A stretch of DNA of 56,264 bases from Treponema sp. (GTDB taxonomy: Bacteria; Spirochaetota; Spirochaetia; Treponematales; Treponemataceae): the NCBI GenBank assembly GCA_016297405.1, contig JAEDGP010000004.1, forward strand, positions 1 through 56,264, in the 5' to 3' direction. The position numbers and the translations under genes are program-made. A model generated the notes under the pieces. It was given only the letters and a program-made list of their open reading frames with translations. It made no database searches and was not told the origin of the DNA. Positions 41,228-49,971 of the stretch are shown one piece after another; position 1 is the stretch's first letter, and each line of letters starts with the position of its first letter.

Positions 41228-43030
41228 ATGAAAATCAGGGTTGCTGACTATATAGCTAATTTTTTATCTGATAATGGAATAACAGATGTTTTTACTGTAA
41301 CAGGCGGAGGGGCAATGCATTTGAACGATGCCTTTGGACATCATCCTAAAATTCATTGTACCTATAACCATCATGAACAGGCCTGTGCAATTGCTGCAGA
41401 AGGATATACAAGATACAGCCAAAAACTTGCCGTTGTCTGTGTTACTTCGGGACCAGGCGGAATCAATGCCCTTAACGGTGTAGTTGGCGGATGGCTTGAT
41501 TCCATTCCAATGTTCATTATTTCAGGTCAGGTTAAATTTTCAACAACCCGTTCATCGACTAATGTTCCTGTACGACAGCTCGGTGACCAGGAATACAATA
41601 TCATCGATTCTGTAAGGCCAATGACAAAGTATGCCGTAATGATTGATGACCCTTATAAAATTGCATACATTCTTGAAAAAATGCTTTACGTTGCATGCCA
41701 TGGACGCGGAGGTCCTGTTTGGCTTGATGTTCCTTTAAACATTCAGAGTGCAATCATAGAAACTGATGATCTAAAGCATTATGACTGTGCCGAAGATTCC
41801 AGGGAAGTGCCGGAAAAAGTAACAGAATCAACAGTTAGTACTATTGTTGAAAAAATAAAGAATGCAAAACGCCCTGTGATTTTTGCAGGAACCGCCATCA
41901 GGTATTCAGGTGCATATGAATCTTTCCTGAAGATGATTGAAAAATTGAATGTTCCCGTAGTTACAGAATGGAATGCCCACGATCTTTTGTGGGACGGTCA
42001 TCCATTGTACTGCGGTCGCCCTGGAACTGTTGGAACCCGTGGCGGCAACTTTGTTCTTCAGTATTCGGACTGTCTTCTTGTTCTTGGTAACCGTCTCAAT
42101 ATCAGAACCATCAGTTACAACTGGGAAAATTTTGCAAAGGATGCCTATAAAATCATGGTTGACATCGACCCTGCAGAACTTATGAAACCGACGTTAAAAA
42201 TCGATATGCCTGTATGTGCAGATGTTAAGGATTTTATAGAAGCGGTCAATCGCTCTTCTGCTGTTTTAGATAATCATAAGGCCTGGGTTGAATGGGGCAG
42301 AAAAATTAATGAAAAGTACCCGGCCTGCGATAAATCATATTTTGACCCTTCAAAGCCATTGAACCCATATGTTTTCATCGATAAATTCACAAAAAATCTT
42401 TCTGATGGAGATGCCGTAATCTGTTCAAATGGAAGTGCATGCGTCTGCACGTTCCAGGGTGCTGTGGTAAAAAAGAACCAGCGCCTGTTTACAAATTCCG
42501 GATGTGCAAGCATGGGATACGGGTTGCCTGCAGCTCTTGGTGTTGCAGTATGCAGAAAAGGTGAACGTACAATCTGTATTGAAGGCGACGGAAGCCTCAT
42601 GATGAATCTTCAGGAACTTCAGACAGTAATCTACAATAACCTGAATCTGAAAATTGTAATACTCAACAACAACGGTTATCATTCAATAAGGCAGACCCAG
42701 AAAAATCTTTTCCAGCCGCCAATGTATGGTGTTTGTTCCGACAATGGTGTAAGTTTTCCTGATTTTGAAAAACTTTCCGCAGCATTTGGATTCCCTTACT
42801 TTAAAGTGGATTCCATAGAAGGTGCAGATTCTCAGATTCAAAGTGCCCTGGGAACTGAAGGCCCTGTAGTAATTGAAGCTTTCCTCGATACTGAGCAGAA
42901 TTTTTCTCCTAAGCTTTCTGCAAGAAGACTTCCTGATGGAACCATGGTTTCTCCTAGTCTTGAAGACATGTCGCCTTTCTTAAGCCAGGAAGAAATGAAA
43001 GCAATAAAAGAAGAGGCTATGAATCTGTAA
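41228..43030 (+). CDS. Thiamine-diphosphate enzyme, acetolactate synthase/YerE-like
   Basis: This 600-residue enzyme shows the three-domain plan of acetohydroxyacid synthase: N-terminal pyrimidine-binding domain with the activating glutamate in YNHHEQACAIAAEGYTR (Glu50), a central domain with RPVIFAGTAIRYSG, and a C-terminal diphosphate-binding motif EGDGSLMMN (from residue 452) ending LNNNGY. In a CDP-dideoxyhexose operon the best precedent is YerE, which adds a two-carbon unit from pyruvate to the 4-keto carbon to make yersiniose. AGGGGA precedes ATG. The stop overlaps the next start (TAATG). A different 2-oxo acid donor is possible. Confidence 0.83.
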   Translation: MKIRVADYIANFLSDNGITDVFTVTGGGAMHLNDAFGHHPKIHCTYNHHEQACAIAAEGYTRYSQKLAVVCVTSGPGGINALNGVVGGWLDSIPMFIISGQVKFSTTRSSTNVPVRQLGDQEYNIIDSVRPMTKYAVMIDDPYKIAYILEKMLYVACHGRGGPVWLDVPLNIQSAIIETDDLKHYDCAEDSREVPEKVTESTVSTIVEKIKNAKRPVIFAGTAIRYSGAYESFLKMIEKLNVPVVTEWNAHDLLWDGHPLYCGRPGTVGTRGGNFVLQYSDCLLVLGNRLNIRTISYNWENFAKDAYKIMVDIDPAELMKPTLKIDMPVCADVKDFIEAVNRSSAVLDNHKAWVEWGRKINEKYPACDKSYFDPSKPLNPYVFIDKFTKNLSDGDAVICSNGSACVCTFQGAVVKKNQRLFTNSGCASMGYGLPAALGVAVCRKGERTICIEGDGSLMMNLQELQTVIYNNLNLKIVILNNNGYHSIRQTQKNLFQPPMYGVCSDNGVSFPDFEKLSAAFGFPYFKVDSIEGADSQIQSALGTEGPVVIEAFLDTEQNFSPKLSARRLPDGTMVSPSLEDMSPFLSQEEMKAIKEEAMNL

Positions 43031-43674
43031 TGCTGAACTTGATCTGGGATTTGGATGGAACCTTAATTAATTCTGAAGATGAAGTCTATGATTCGATTGT
43101 AAAGGCAATCGCAGATAACGGCCTTGATGCAAAAAAAGCAGTGTCTCCACTGCGTGTTGGGCCAACAATTGATGTTCTTTTGAGAACTTCGTTTTCTGAG
43201 GATTACATGACGGAAGAAAAGCTTGCAGGTGTCATAAAGTCATTCAGAAAGATTTATGACAATTCAGATTTTGACAAAACACCTGCTTTTGATGGAATTA
43301 GGGAAATAATTGAAAATAATAAATTCAATCACTATGTTCTTACCAACAAGCCTGATTTTCCGTCAAAGAGAATTCTTAGGAAACTTGGATTTGATTCATT
43401 TGTAAAGCGGCTTGTTACTCCATATACCTTTGGAACTGAAAAAAAACTTGCAAAGCCGGAACTTTTTAAGCGTCTTATTGAAGAAGAAAAACTTGATGTT
43501 AATTCAACTTTTGGAATCGGTGACATGCAGACGGATGAAAAGGCTGCCCACAGTGCAGGAATAAAAGCTCTTGGAGTTCTATGGGGAACCGGAACAAAAG
43601 AAGAACTTTCTGGATGCGATGAAGTGTTTGGCAGTGTCGGTGAACTAAAAGAATTTCTGGAGAAATCAGTATGA
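43030..43674 (+). CDS. HAD-family phosphatase
   Basis: This 214-residue protein of HAD subfamily I resembles phosphoglycolate phosphatase. Motif I is WDLDGTLINS with the Asp nucleophile, motif II is YVLTNKPDFPS, motif III uses the Lys in KLAKPELFK and motif IV is GIGDMQTDEKAA. The alpha-helical cap lies between residues 18 and 85. One-base overlap with the ThDP enzyme and four-base overlap with the reductase show tight coupling, so it probably dephosphorylates an intermediate of the branched sugar pathway. The known yersiniose route needs no phosphatase, so this gene is a hint of a different product. Confidence 0.84.
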   Translation: MLNLIWDLDGTLINSEDEVYDSIVKAIADNGLDAKKAVSPLRVGPTIDVLLRTSFSEDYMTEEKLAGVIKSFRKIYDNSDFDKTPAFDGIREIIENNKFNHYVLTNKPDFPSKRILRKLGFDSFVKRLVTPYTFGTEKKLAKPELFKRLIEEEKLDVNSTFGIGDMQTDEKAAHSAGIKALGVLWGTGTKEELSGCDEVFGSVGELKEFLEKSV

Positions 43675-44591
43675 CTTCCGCAGTAATAACCGGTGCCACA
43701 TCTACATTGGGTCTTGCAACATTGGAAGAACTTGTTTCCCATAATGTAATGGTATATGCACTTGTCCGTAAGGATTCCCCAAAAATTTCAAGAATCCCAA
43801 AAAGCAGTCTTGTAACTTTAATTGAATGCGATCTTTCCCAGATGAAGGATTTTGTTCCTCTGGAAAATCAGAAGGCGGAAGTTTTCTATCATTTTGCATG
43901 GGGAAGCACGGACAAAAATATCCGCGACAATCCTCTTCCTCAACTGGAAAACATGCAGCATGAAATTGATGCCGTGAATCTTGCCTTCCGTTTTGGATGC
44001 AAAAAATTCATTGGGGCGGGAAGCCAGGCTGAATATGGTGTGATAAAGGAACTGATTACCGAAGAAAGCCGAGTTGATCCCGTTACAAGTTATGGTGTTG
44101 CAAAATATGCCAGTGGAAAACTTACAGGAAAACTTTGCGGGCAGCTTGGACTTACATGCATCTGGCCTAGGATTTTCAGTGTTTTTGGAGAAGGCGAAAC
44201 TCCAAATACAATGCTTTCCTATGCAATAAGGTGTGCCTTAAGCGGCCAAAAGGCAAAGTTCAGTGCCGCAACCAATGACTGGGATTATCTATATAAAACT
44301 GATCTTGCACGCTGGTTTTATGCTTTTGGTAGTGAAGAAATCCCTTCAGGAGTGTATAATATAGCAAGTGGAAAAAGCCGGGTTCTAAAGGATTACATTA
44401 TTGAACTTGCAAAGGTTGTTGAAGAAGAAACAGGAAAGAAACTGGACTATGAATTTTCTTCCGATCCAATAGGGCCTTTTGTTCCATATCTAAAGTGTGA
44501 CATTTCAAAGGTCGTAAAAGCCACTGGGATAGAACCCAAGATTCCTTTTGCAGAGGGAATAAAAAAATTGCTGTCGTCAATAGGAGTGTAA
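43671..44591 (+). CDS. Extended SDR sugar reductase/epimerase
   Basis: This 306-residue NAD(P)-dependent enzyme has Rossmann motif ITGATSTLGLATL and catalytic VTSYGVAKYASGKL (Tyr-x-x-x-Lys). The GAGSQAEYG block holds the catalytic-type Ser/Gln stretch. It overlaps the phosphatase gene by 4 bases. In the yersiniose pathway a reductase (YerF) reduces the ketone formed by YerE; this gene occupies the same logical position. It could instead be a 4-keto reductase or C5 epimerase for the dideoxyhexose; sequence alone does not decide. Confidence 0.78.
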   Translation: MTSAVITGATSTLGLATLEELVSHNVMVYALVRKDSPKISRIPKSSLVTLIECDLSQMKDFVPLENQKAEVFYHFAWGSTDKNIRDNPLPQLENMQHEIDAVNLAFRFGCKKFIGAGSQAEYGVIKELITEESRVDPVTSYGVAKYASGKLTGKLCGQLGLTCIWPRIFSVFGEGETPNTMLSYAIRCALSGQKAKFSAATNDWDYLYKTDLARWFYAFGSEEIPSGVYNIASGKSRVLKDYIIELAKVVEEETGKKLDYEFSSDPIGPFVPYLKCDISKVVKATGIEPKIPFAEGIKKLLSSIGV

Positions 44592-44596
44592 ACGGC

Positions 44597-45529
44597 ATGA
44601 AAAAAGTAAGCATAATGGTTCCGTGTTATAATGAGGAAGACAATGTAGTTCCCATGAGTAAGGCTTTAAAGGAACTTTTTGAAACCAGGCTTGCTCAATA
44701 CGATTATGAAATTCTTTTTATTGACAACAAATCTACCGACAATACAAGAACTTTGCTCAGGCAGATATGCAGCGAAAATCCAAAGGTAAAGGCAATTTTC
44801 AACGCAAAGAATTTCGGCCAGTTCAATTCTCCTTACTATGGAATTCTCCAGACAACCGGCGACTGTACCATTCCCGTGTGCTGTGATTTTCAGGATCCCC
44901 TTGAAGAAATACCAAGGATGATTGAAGAATGGGAAAAAGGCTACAGAATTGTTGTAATGCGCAAGACTTCCAGCAAGGAAAGCGGAATCATGTATGCCCT
45001 GCGTTCCATGTACTACAAAACCGTCAAAAAATATTCCAATGTTGATCAGATAGAACATTTTACTGGTTTTGGACTATACGACAAAAGTTTTGTGCAGGTT
45101 TTGCGCGACTTAAAGGATCCAACTCCATTCATCAGAGGAATTGTTGCCGAACTTGGATACGAAAGAAAGGAACTCGAATACACCCAGGCTCAGCGTAGGG
45201 CCGGAAAGACCCATAACAATTGGGCAAGCCTTTATGATGCCGCCATGCTCAGTTTTACGTCATATACAAAAGTAGGCCTGCGTTTTGCAACCTTCGCCGG
45301 ATTCTTTGTAGGCTTCTTCTCGTTCATCGCAGCCATAGTTTATCTTGTTCTTAAAATCATTTATTGGGAACGATTTTCTGCAGGCATGATTCCAGTTCTT
45401 TTAGGCATGTTTTTCCTTGGCGGAGTTCAGCTTTTTGTACTCGGTTTTATTGGCGAATACATTCTTAGCATGAACAAGAGAATCATGAACAGGCCTCTTG
45501 TCATAGAAGAAGAAAGACTGAATTTTTAG
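44597..45529 (+). CDS. GT2 glycosyltransferase with two C-terminal helices (GtrB/ArnC-like)
   Basis: This 310-residue protein has VSIMVPCYNEEDNVVP, ILFIDNKSTDNTR, FNAKNFGQFNSPYYG and the aspartate site PVCCDFQDPLEEIP, followed by two transmembrane helices (residues about 232-290) and the tail LSMNKRIMNRPLVIEEER. FIDNKSTDN instead of the usual DDGSxD marks it as a variant group. It is the last gene of the CDP-dideoxysugar operon, so it probably transfers that sugar either to a polyprenyl carrier or to the growing glycan. AGGAG lies 10 bases before ATG. Confidence 0.83.
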   Translation: MKKVSIMVPCYNEEDNVVPMSKALKELFETRLAQYDYEILFIDNKSTDNTRTLLRQICSENPKVKAIFNAKNFGQFNSPYYGILQTTGDCTIPVCCDFQDPLEEIPRMIEEWEKGYRIVVMRKTSSKESGIMYALRSMYYKTVKKYSNVDQIEHFTGFGLYDKSFVQVLRDLKDPTPFIRGIVAELGYERKELEYTQAQRRAGKTHNNWASLYDAAMLSFTSYTKVGLRFATFAGFFVGFFSFIAAIVYLVLKIIYWERFSAGMIPVLLGMFFLGGVQLFVLGFIGEYILSMNKRIMNRPLVIEEERLNF

Positions 45530-45582
45530 AATGAAACAAGATGAACTGTCAAATTATTCCATGCCAGTGATTTTCCAGACTG

Positions 45583-47019
45583 CTATTTCTTCAGTTTCCT
45601 GCTATTGATAAAATTCCTTATTGCGTCCAAAAATAGAACTGAATAAAGCAAGAATGACGAATACACCATGATGATAAACGAACCTGTGATTTTGTAATAT
45701 GTTTCAAGTTTTACTTTATACGGAATTACTATGAATGTCGTTATCATTGCCAGCAAAAAGGCCGCTATATAATTTTGCTTTGATTCCGTTCTGTCATTGA
45801 TAAAAAATAATGTCGGAATAATCATATAAACCAAAAGATAGGTTCCAGAAAAATCAGGGATATATGCGCAAAGGAGAGAAAGACTGGCTAGTTTTTTCCA
45901 CATTTCCTTGCTGAAGGCAAATGTAAAAATCCCGATTATAAGACAGATTGTTTTTGCAAATGTAAAAATGAATTCAGGTGGAATGTTTTTTGATTTTGTC
46001 AAAAAGAAATCTGTTAGCAATATAAAATTTTTGAATGAAACATTTACACCTTCGACCGATGCTGTCATTCGCTTGCCAAACAGGATGGCCTTGAATATTG
46101 GACTGAATAAATCTTTAACAGTTAAAAAGACATTATAAATTTTAAGCATCCAAAGTATAATGGACAATAAAATCAGGGCGCAGAAAAGAGCCGTAAAAAT
46201 CCTAAAAAAAATCTTCCATTTCTGCTTGTATACAAGGACAGCAAAAGGCAAAAAAGCAAGGTTGATTGCAAAAATACAAAAAAAATGCATGAATAAGATA
46301 ATTGCTTTTTTTACATTGAACCTAAAATCAATTCTTAACAAAAAGTCAAGATACATGCATGTTATGTAAGAAGCAACAAAAAGAATTCCAGTGTACAAAA
46401 CCACAGAAAGAATACCTTTCCAGTCTTTTTTTTCTACCAGTAGAAGAATAAAAATTCCCGGATACAGTTTCAATGAAATGGCCAAAGCCAAAAGTATGTA
46501 TGAAATTCTTATTTTGCTTTCATCTTCTGATGTATAAAAGACTACAAACAAAAGTGAAAATAAAAATGCAAAACTCATGATGTTTGCACGTTCGATTGTC
46601 CAAAGCATTATTCCAGAAAAGAGAAATAAAACGGAATAAAACATTTTACGCTTGCTGTCGCCCTGTACAGTAAAAAAAATCGTAAAAAGAAAAATGGCTG
46701 CAAAGGAAAACATGTATAGCATCAGGTAAAAGGCACCATAAGAATTCATTCTTAGCATTACATTGCTTAAGTCTGGCTTAATCATGTGCAGAAGTTTAAA
46801 CGGAATCATGGATAATGGTGGGTATGTAGTATTGTAGGGTGAAGCAGCCATGCTGAATAAATCCATAAACGAATCATAATCAAAAGGGTGAAGGTAAGAC
46901 ATCAAACCGTTCCCTAAAAATAATTCCATCAGGGATACTATGTAAACTGTCAAAAAGGAAAGAATGAAGAATCTGTTTTTTGTAAGATTAAAACTGCACA
47001 TTTTCCCATGATACACCAT
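45583..47019 (-). CDS. GT87-like polytopic membrane glycosyltransferase
   Basis: This 478-residue protein has about eleven membrane segments. The first external loop LHPFDYDSFMDLFSMAASPY followed by NTTYPPLSMIPFKLL matches the D-x-D/F...YPP pattern of GT87 (DUF2029) polyprenyl-phosphate mannosyltransferase-like proteins. MLWTIERANIMSFAF and SLKLYPGIFILLL are also typical (ERAN, KLYP). It is transcribed alone on the minus strand between two plus-strand units. ATG 47019 and ATG 47001 are both possible and neither has a good ribosome site. It probably transfers a lipid-linked sugar outside the membrane, using the product of a neighbouring DPM-type enzyme. Confidence 0.75.
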   Translation of the reverse strand: MVYHGKMCSFNLTKNRFFILSFLTVYIVSLMELFLGNGLMSYLHPFDYDSFMDLFSMAASPYNTTYPPLSMIPFKLLHMIKPDLSNVMLRMNSYGAFYLMLYMFSFAAIFLFTIFFTVQGDSKRKMFYSVLFLFSGIMLWTIERANIMSFAFLFSLLFVVFYTSEDESKIRISYILLALAISLKLYPGIFILLLVEKKDWKGILSVVLYTGILFVASYITCMYLDFLLRIDFRFNVKKAIILFMHFFCIFAINLAFLPFAVLVYKQKWKIFFRIFTALFCALILLSIILWMLKIYNVFLTVKDLFSPIFKAILFGKRMTASVEGVNVSFKNFILLTDFFLTKSKNIPPEFIFTFAKTICLIIGIFTFAFSKEMWKKLASLSLLCAYIPDFSGTYLLVYMIIPTLFFINDRTESKQNYIAAFLLAMITTFIVIPYKVKLETYYKITGSFIIMVYSSFLLYSVLFLDAIRNFINSRKLKK

Positions 47020-47023
47020 AATC

Positions 47024-47035
47024 TAACAATTGTTA
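47024..47035. repeat. 12-bp perfect palindrome TAACAATTGTTA in a divergent gap
   Basis: This palindrome sits 4 bases upstream of ATG 47019 (minus) and about 73 bases upstream of ATG 47109 (plus). Its position between divergent genes suggests an operator. No regulator gene is seen nearby. Confidence 0.4.
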
Positions 47036-47095
47036 AGGTCTGTCTTGAACGTGTTTTAGACAAGATATGCCCTTTATTATTTTGTTAAATTTCAA

Positions 47096-47101
47096 TATAA
47101 T
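47096..47101 (+). promoter_or_regulatory. -10 hexamer directly upstream of the 47109 start
   Basis: TATAAT is followed after 7 bases by ATG 47109, with no ribosome site. The best -35 at 17-base spacing (TTTATT) is weak. A leaderless message is implied. Confidence 0.5.
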
Positions 47102-47108
47102 TTGTATC

Positions 47109-48047
47109 ATGGTCTCCATTGTTTTAGCCACATATAATGGTGAAAAATATTTGCCGGATTTGTTGAATTCCCTAATATCTCAAACCTATTCCGACTTTGA
47201 ATTGCTCATATGTGATGATGTGTCGTCTGATAATACATATGGCATTCTATCAGACTATGCTGCCAGAGATACTAGGATAAAGTTAGAACAAAATGTGGTT
47301 AATGTTGGGTTTAAGAAAAATTTTGAAAATCTATGCCTAAAAGCCAATGGTGAATTTGTCGCATTGTGCGATCAGGATGATATCTGGATGCCCAACCATC
47401 TTGAACTGCTGGTCAATGCAATTGGGAACAGCGATCTTGCCATTGGAAATGCGGATCTTATTGATGAAAATGGCAATGACATGCATTGTACATTGCGGGA
47501 TTGCGACAAGATAGAAAACTATCCGTCATCAAAGGATGATTCTTTTTTTCTGCAGCTTTTCAGGCCTCATATACAGGGGGCGGCAAGTCTTGTAAAAACT
47601 TCACTGATAAAAAAAATACTTCCTGCACCTGACGGAATCATATTTCATGATCAGTGGATTGGAATCATGGCAGCTGCCGAAAATGGTGTAACCTATATCA
47701 ATGAATCCGTGTTAAAATACCGACAGCATTCCGCCAATAATTCTGGAAAGCATGATAGGTGGAATTCGCTGTCAAAAATTGGTGATATCATAAAAGGAGA
47801 TGGGAATAATCCCTTGTATAAAAAGCAGTATGACTTTATAAAAGTCTTAGGGAATTCAAAGTTCTCCTTTAATGACCTTCATCGGGATATGATTTCACAG
47901 GCTGAAAATTTTTTTTGTGCGCTTGTTAACGGAAAAAGATTCCGTGTACTGACGTATTTTATAGGGAATAATTTTAGGATATACAGATCTTTAAATCCTG
48001 TGTATTTTTTTGTAAGGTTTTTTAGGATTTTCGTGCTGCAAAAATGA
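47109..48047 (+). CDS. GT2 glycosyltransferase
   Basis: This 312-residue GT-A enzyme has MVSIVLATYNGEKYLPDL, LLICDDVSSDNTYG, NVGFKKNFENLC, the metal motif ALCDQDDIWMP and the HDQWIGIMAA acceptor block. It is closely similar in plan to the 30806-31867 protein. I choose ATG 47109, since the normal GT2 beginning VSIVLATYNG follows at once; the frame extends 14 codons upstream across the -10 hexamer, which would then be coding. It overlaps the GT8 gene by 4 bases. Confidence 0.86.
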   Translation: MVSIVLATYNGEKYLPDLLNSLISQTYSDFELLICDDVSSDNTYGILSDYAARDTRIKLEQNVVNVGFKKNFENLCLKANGEFVALCDQDDIWMPNHLELLVNAIGNSDLAIGNADLIDENGNDMHCTLRDCDKIENYPSSKDDSFFLQLFRPHIQGAASLVKTSLIKKILPAPDGIIFHDQWIGIMAAAENGVTYINESVLKYRQHSANNSGKHDRWNSLSKIGDIIKGDGNNPLYKKQYDFIKVLGNSKFSFNDLHRDMISQAENFFCALVNGKRFRVLTYFIGNNFRIYRSLNPVYFFVRFFRIFVLQK

Positions 48048-49051
48048 GTAGGCTGAATGTTTTGTACTGTGCAAACGATGGTTATGCGCCGTTCATGGGA
48101 ACTTCCATACTTTCTCTCTTTAAAAACAATATGGATATTGAAGAGATAAAGGTGTATTGCGTTCTTGATTCAGTTTCTCAAGATAATATAAAGAAATTAA
48201 ATAGTCTTGCAAAGGAATTCAATCGGCAGATTAAAATCATTGATTCAGGTGAAATTAATCTTGTATTGAATTTTGTCGACATACCCAAGTACCGCGGTTC
48301 CAATGTTGCAAACTACAGGCTTTTTCTTGATCTCATACTGGACGACAGCGATGAACGAGTACTGTATCTTGATTCTGACACCATCGTTACAGGAAGCCTA
48401 AAGCCCCTTTTGGAACTTGACATGCAGGATAAAATATGTGCTGTAGTTCTTGATGCCCTTGCAAGCCATTATAAACGTTTTGTTGGTTTTTCAAGGGAAG
48501 ATTTGTATTTTAATTCCGGTGTAATGCTGTTTGATTTTAAGAATTGGAAAAAAAACGCGTTCTTAAAGCAGACATTGAATTTTATTCGGGACAATCGTTC
48601 TAAATACTGCAATCCTGATCAGGATCTATTGAATATTGTTTTAAAAGATAAAATTGTGGTGGTTGGCCCGGAATTCAATTTTCAGCCGGTACATAGGGTT
48701 TTTTCGTACAGTGCATATACCCTTTGCTATGGAAATTATAAGTATTACACAAAAGAACAAATTGAAATTGCAAAGTTAAATCCTTCGATTTTGCACACCT
48801 ATAGATTTTTAGGGGATTTTCCGTGGCATAAAGGTAAATCCCATCCCGACATCGGGGAATTTGACAAGTACCTTAGGCAGTCTCCTTGGTCTGCTTACCA
48901 GAAGCTTAATAAGCCATATTCCTTGTTTTTTATTGCGGAAAAGTTTTTGTATAAGTTATTGCCAAGGTTTATGTTTTTGATTTTCTTTTCCCTGGCCCAG
49001 CAGGTAAAATTCAGAAAGAATGATAGAAAGTTAAAGAAGGCAAGTTACTAA
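48044..49051 (+). CDS. GT8-family glycosyltransferase (LgtC/GspA-like)
   Basis: This 335-residue retaining enzyme opens LNVLYCANDGYAPFMGTSI, as GT8 galactosyl/glucosyltransferases do. The metal-binding DxD is VLYLDSDTIV (Asp110, Asp112), followed by YFNSGVMLFD, NPDQDLLNIV and the C-terminal metal-ligand region ILHTYRFLGDFPWHKG, close to the family HFxGxxKPW pattern. The start ATG overlaps the preceding TGA (ATGA) and has no own ribosome site, so translation is coupled. It likely adds an alpha-linked hexose. The carboxyl end is basic and may sit on the membrane, as LgtC does. Confidence 0.88.
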   Translation: MSRLNVLYCANDGYAPFMGTSILSLFKNNMDIEEIKVYCVLDSVSQDNIKKLNSLAKEFNRQIKIIDSGEINLVLNFVDIPKYRGSNVANYRLFLDLILDDSDERVLYLDSDTIVTGSLKPLLELDMQDKICAVVLDALASHYKRFVGFSREDLYFNSGVMLFDFKNWKKNAFLKQTLNFIRDNRSKYCNPDQDLLNIVLKDKIVVVGPEFNFQPVHRVFSYSAYTLCYGNYKYYTKEQIEIAKLNPSILHTYRFLGDFPWHKGKSHPDIGEFDKYLRQSPWSAYQKLNKPYSLFFIAEKFLYKLLPRFMFLIFFSLAQQVKFRKNDRKLKKASY

Positions 49052-49119
49052 GCCATTTAGATGATTTTAAGAAACGTTTAGGGAGTTGTTTGATGCATAA
49101 GTTAAAATTCCGGTGTATA

Positions 49120-49148
49120 TTGAATCTTTTTTTTCTTTGATGTAAAAT
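49120..49148 (+). promoter_or_regulatory. Promoter of the wzm-wzt unit
   Basis: TTGAAT (49120-49125) and TAAAAT (49143-49148) are separated by 17 bases. Transcription would begin near 49155, and AGGGTGG precedes ATG 49186. The -35 is identical to that at 7122-7127. Confidence 0.6.
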
Positions 49149-49185
49149 TGTAGTTGTTTTTTCTTTTCTTGCGTAGGGTGGTTTT

Positions 49186-49971
49186 ATGTTATTATCGAGA
49201 ATCAAAGAAATATTCGAATATAGGGACATGATATCAAGCATGGTAAAAAGAGACCTAAGGGGAAGGTATAAGGGATCGTTTTTTGGTTTTTTATGGAATT
49301 TTTTTAATCCAATGGTGCAGATTTTTGTCTATATAGCAGTATTTGGCTATATATTTAAATCGTCCATCCCAAAATTTCCTTTGTTTTTGCTTGTTGGTGT
49401 TATGCCCTGGAATTTTTTTAATGAATCTTTGTGTCAGGGCTCTGGCTGTGTTTTTTCTCATGGAGATATGATAAAAAAAATTTATTTCCCAAGAGAAGTT
49501 ATACCTTTGTCCACTGTCCAGAGTCGTTTTGTCAATTTTTTAATAAACTATGCTATAGTTATCGCCATACTCTTAATAGTTCGGTGGCCGGTTAATTACC
49601 TTCACGCTCTTATATATGTGTCGTTTATTCTTTTGATAATGTACATTTTTACTCTTGCTGCGGTTTTGATATTGTCCTCTGTAAATGTCTATTTTCGTGA
49701 TGTTGAATACATGACAAATGTTTTTATGGGGGTTATTTTTTGGCTTACTCCGGTAATGTACCAGATGGATGTCGTTCCAGGTGCATTAAAAAATATTATT
49801 TCCTTGAATCCGATGACTCCCATAGTTACTGCTCTGCAGGCTGTTTTGTATCACAATTCCTTGCCGACACTTTCCAGTTTGTTAAGGGCCTTTGGACTTT
49901 CTGTTTTGCTTTTAATTGTGGCTGAATTGATTTTCATAAAACTTGAAAAGCGTTTTGCGGAGGAAATGTGA
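49186..49971 (+). CDS. wzm: Polysaccharide ABC exporter permease
   Basis: This 261-residue ABC-2 type membrane protein has six hydrophobic segments. The N-terminal MVKRDLRGRYKGSFFGFLWN and PMVQIFVYIAVFGYIFKS, and the later MTNVFMGVIFWLTPVMYQMD and NPMTPIVTALQAVLYHNSLP, are standard for Wzm/TagG/RfbA exporters of finished polysaccharide. GGAGGA near its 3' end serves the next gene, wzt, whose ATG shares the last base of this stop codon. Together they move a complete undecaprenyl-linked chain across the inner membrane. Confidence 0.92.
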   Translation: MLLSRIKEIFEYRDMISSMVKRDLRGRYKGSFFGFLWNFFNPMVQIFVYIAVFGYIFKSSIPKFPLFLLVGVMPWNFFNESLCQGSGCVFSHGDMIKKIYFPREVIPLSTVQSRFVNFLINYAIVIAILLIVRWPVNYLHALIYVSFILLIMYIFTLAAVLILSSVNVYFRDVEYMTNVFMGVIFWLTPVMYQMDVVPGALKNIISLNPMTPIVTALQAVLYHNSLPTLSSLLRAFGLSVLLLIVAELIFIKLEKRFAEEM

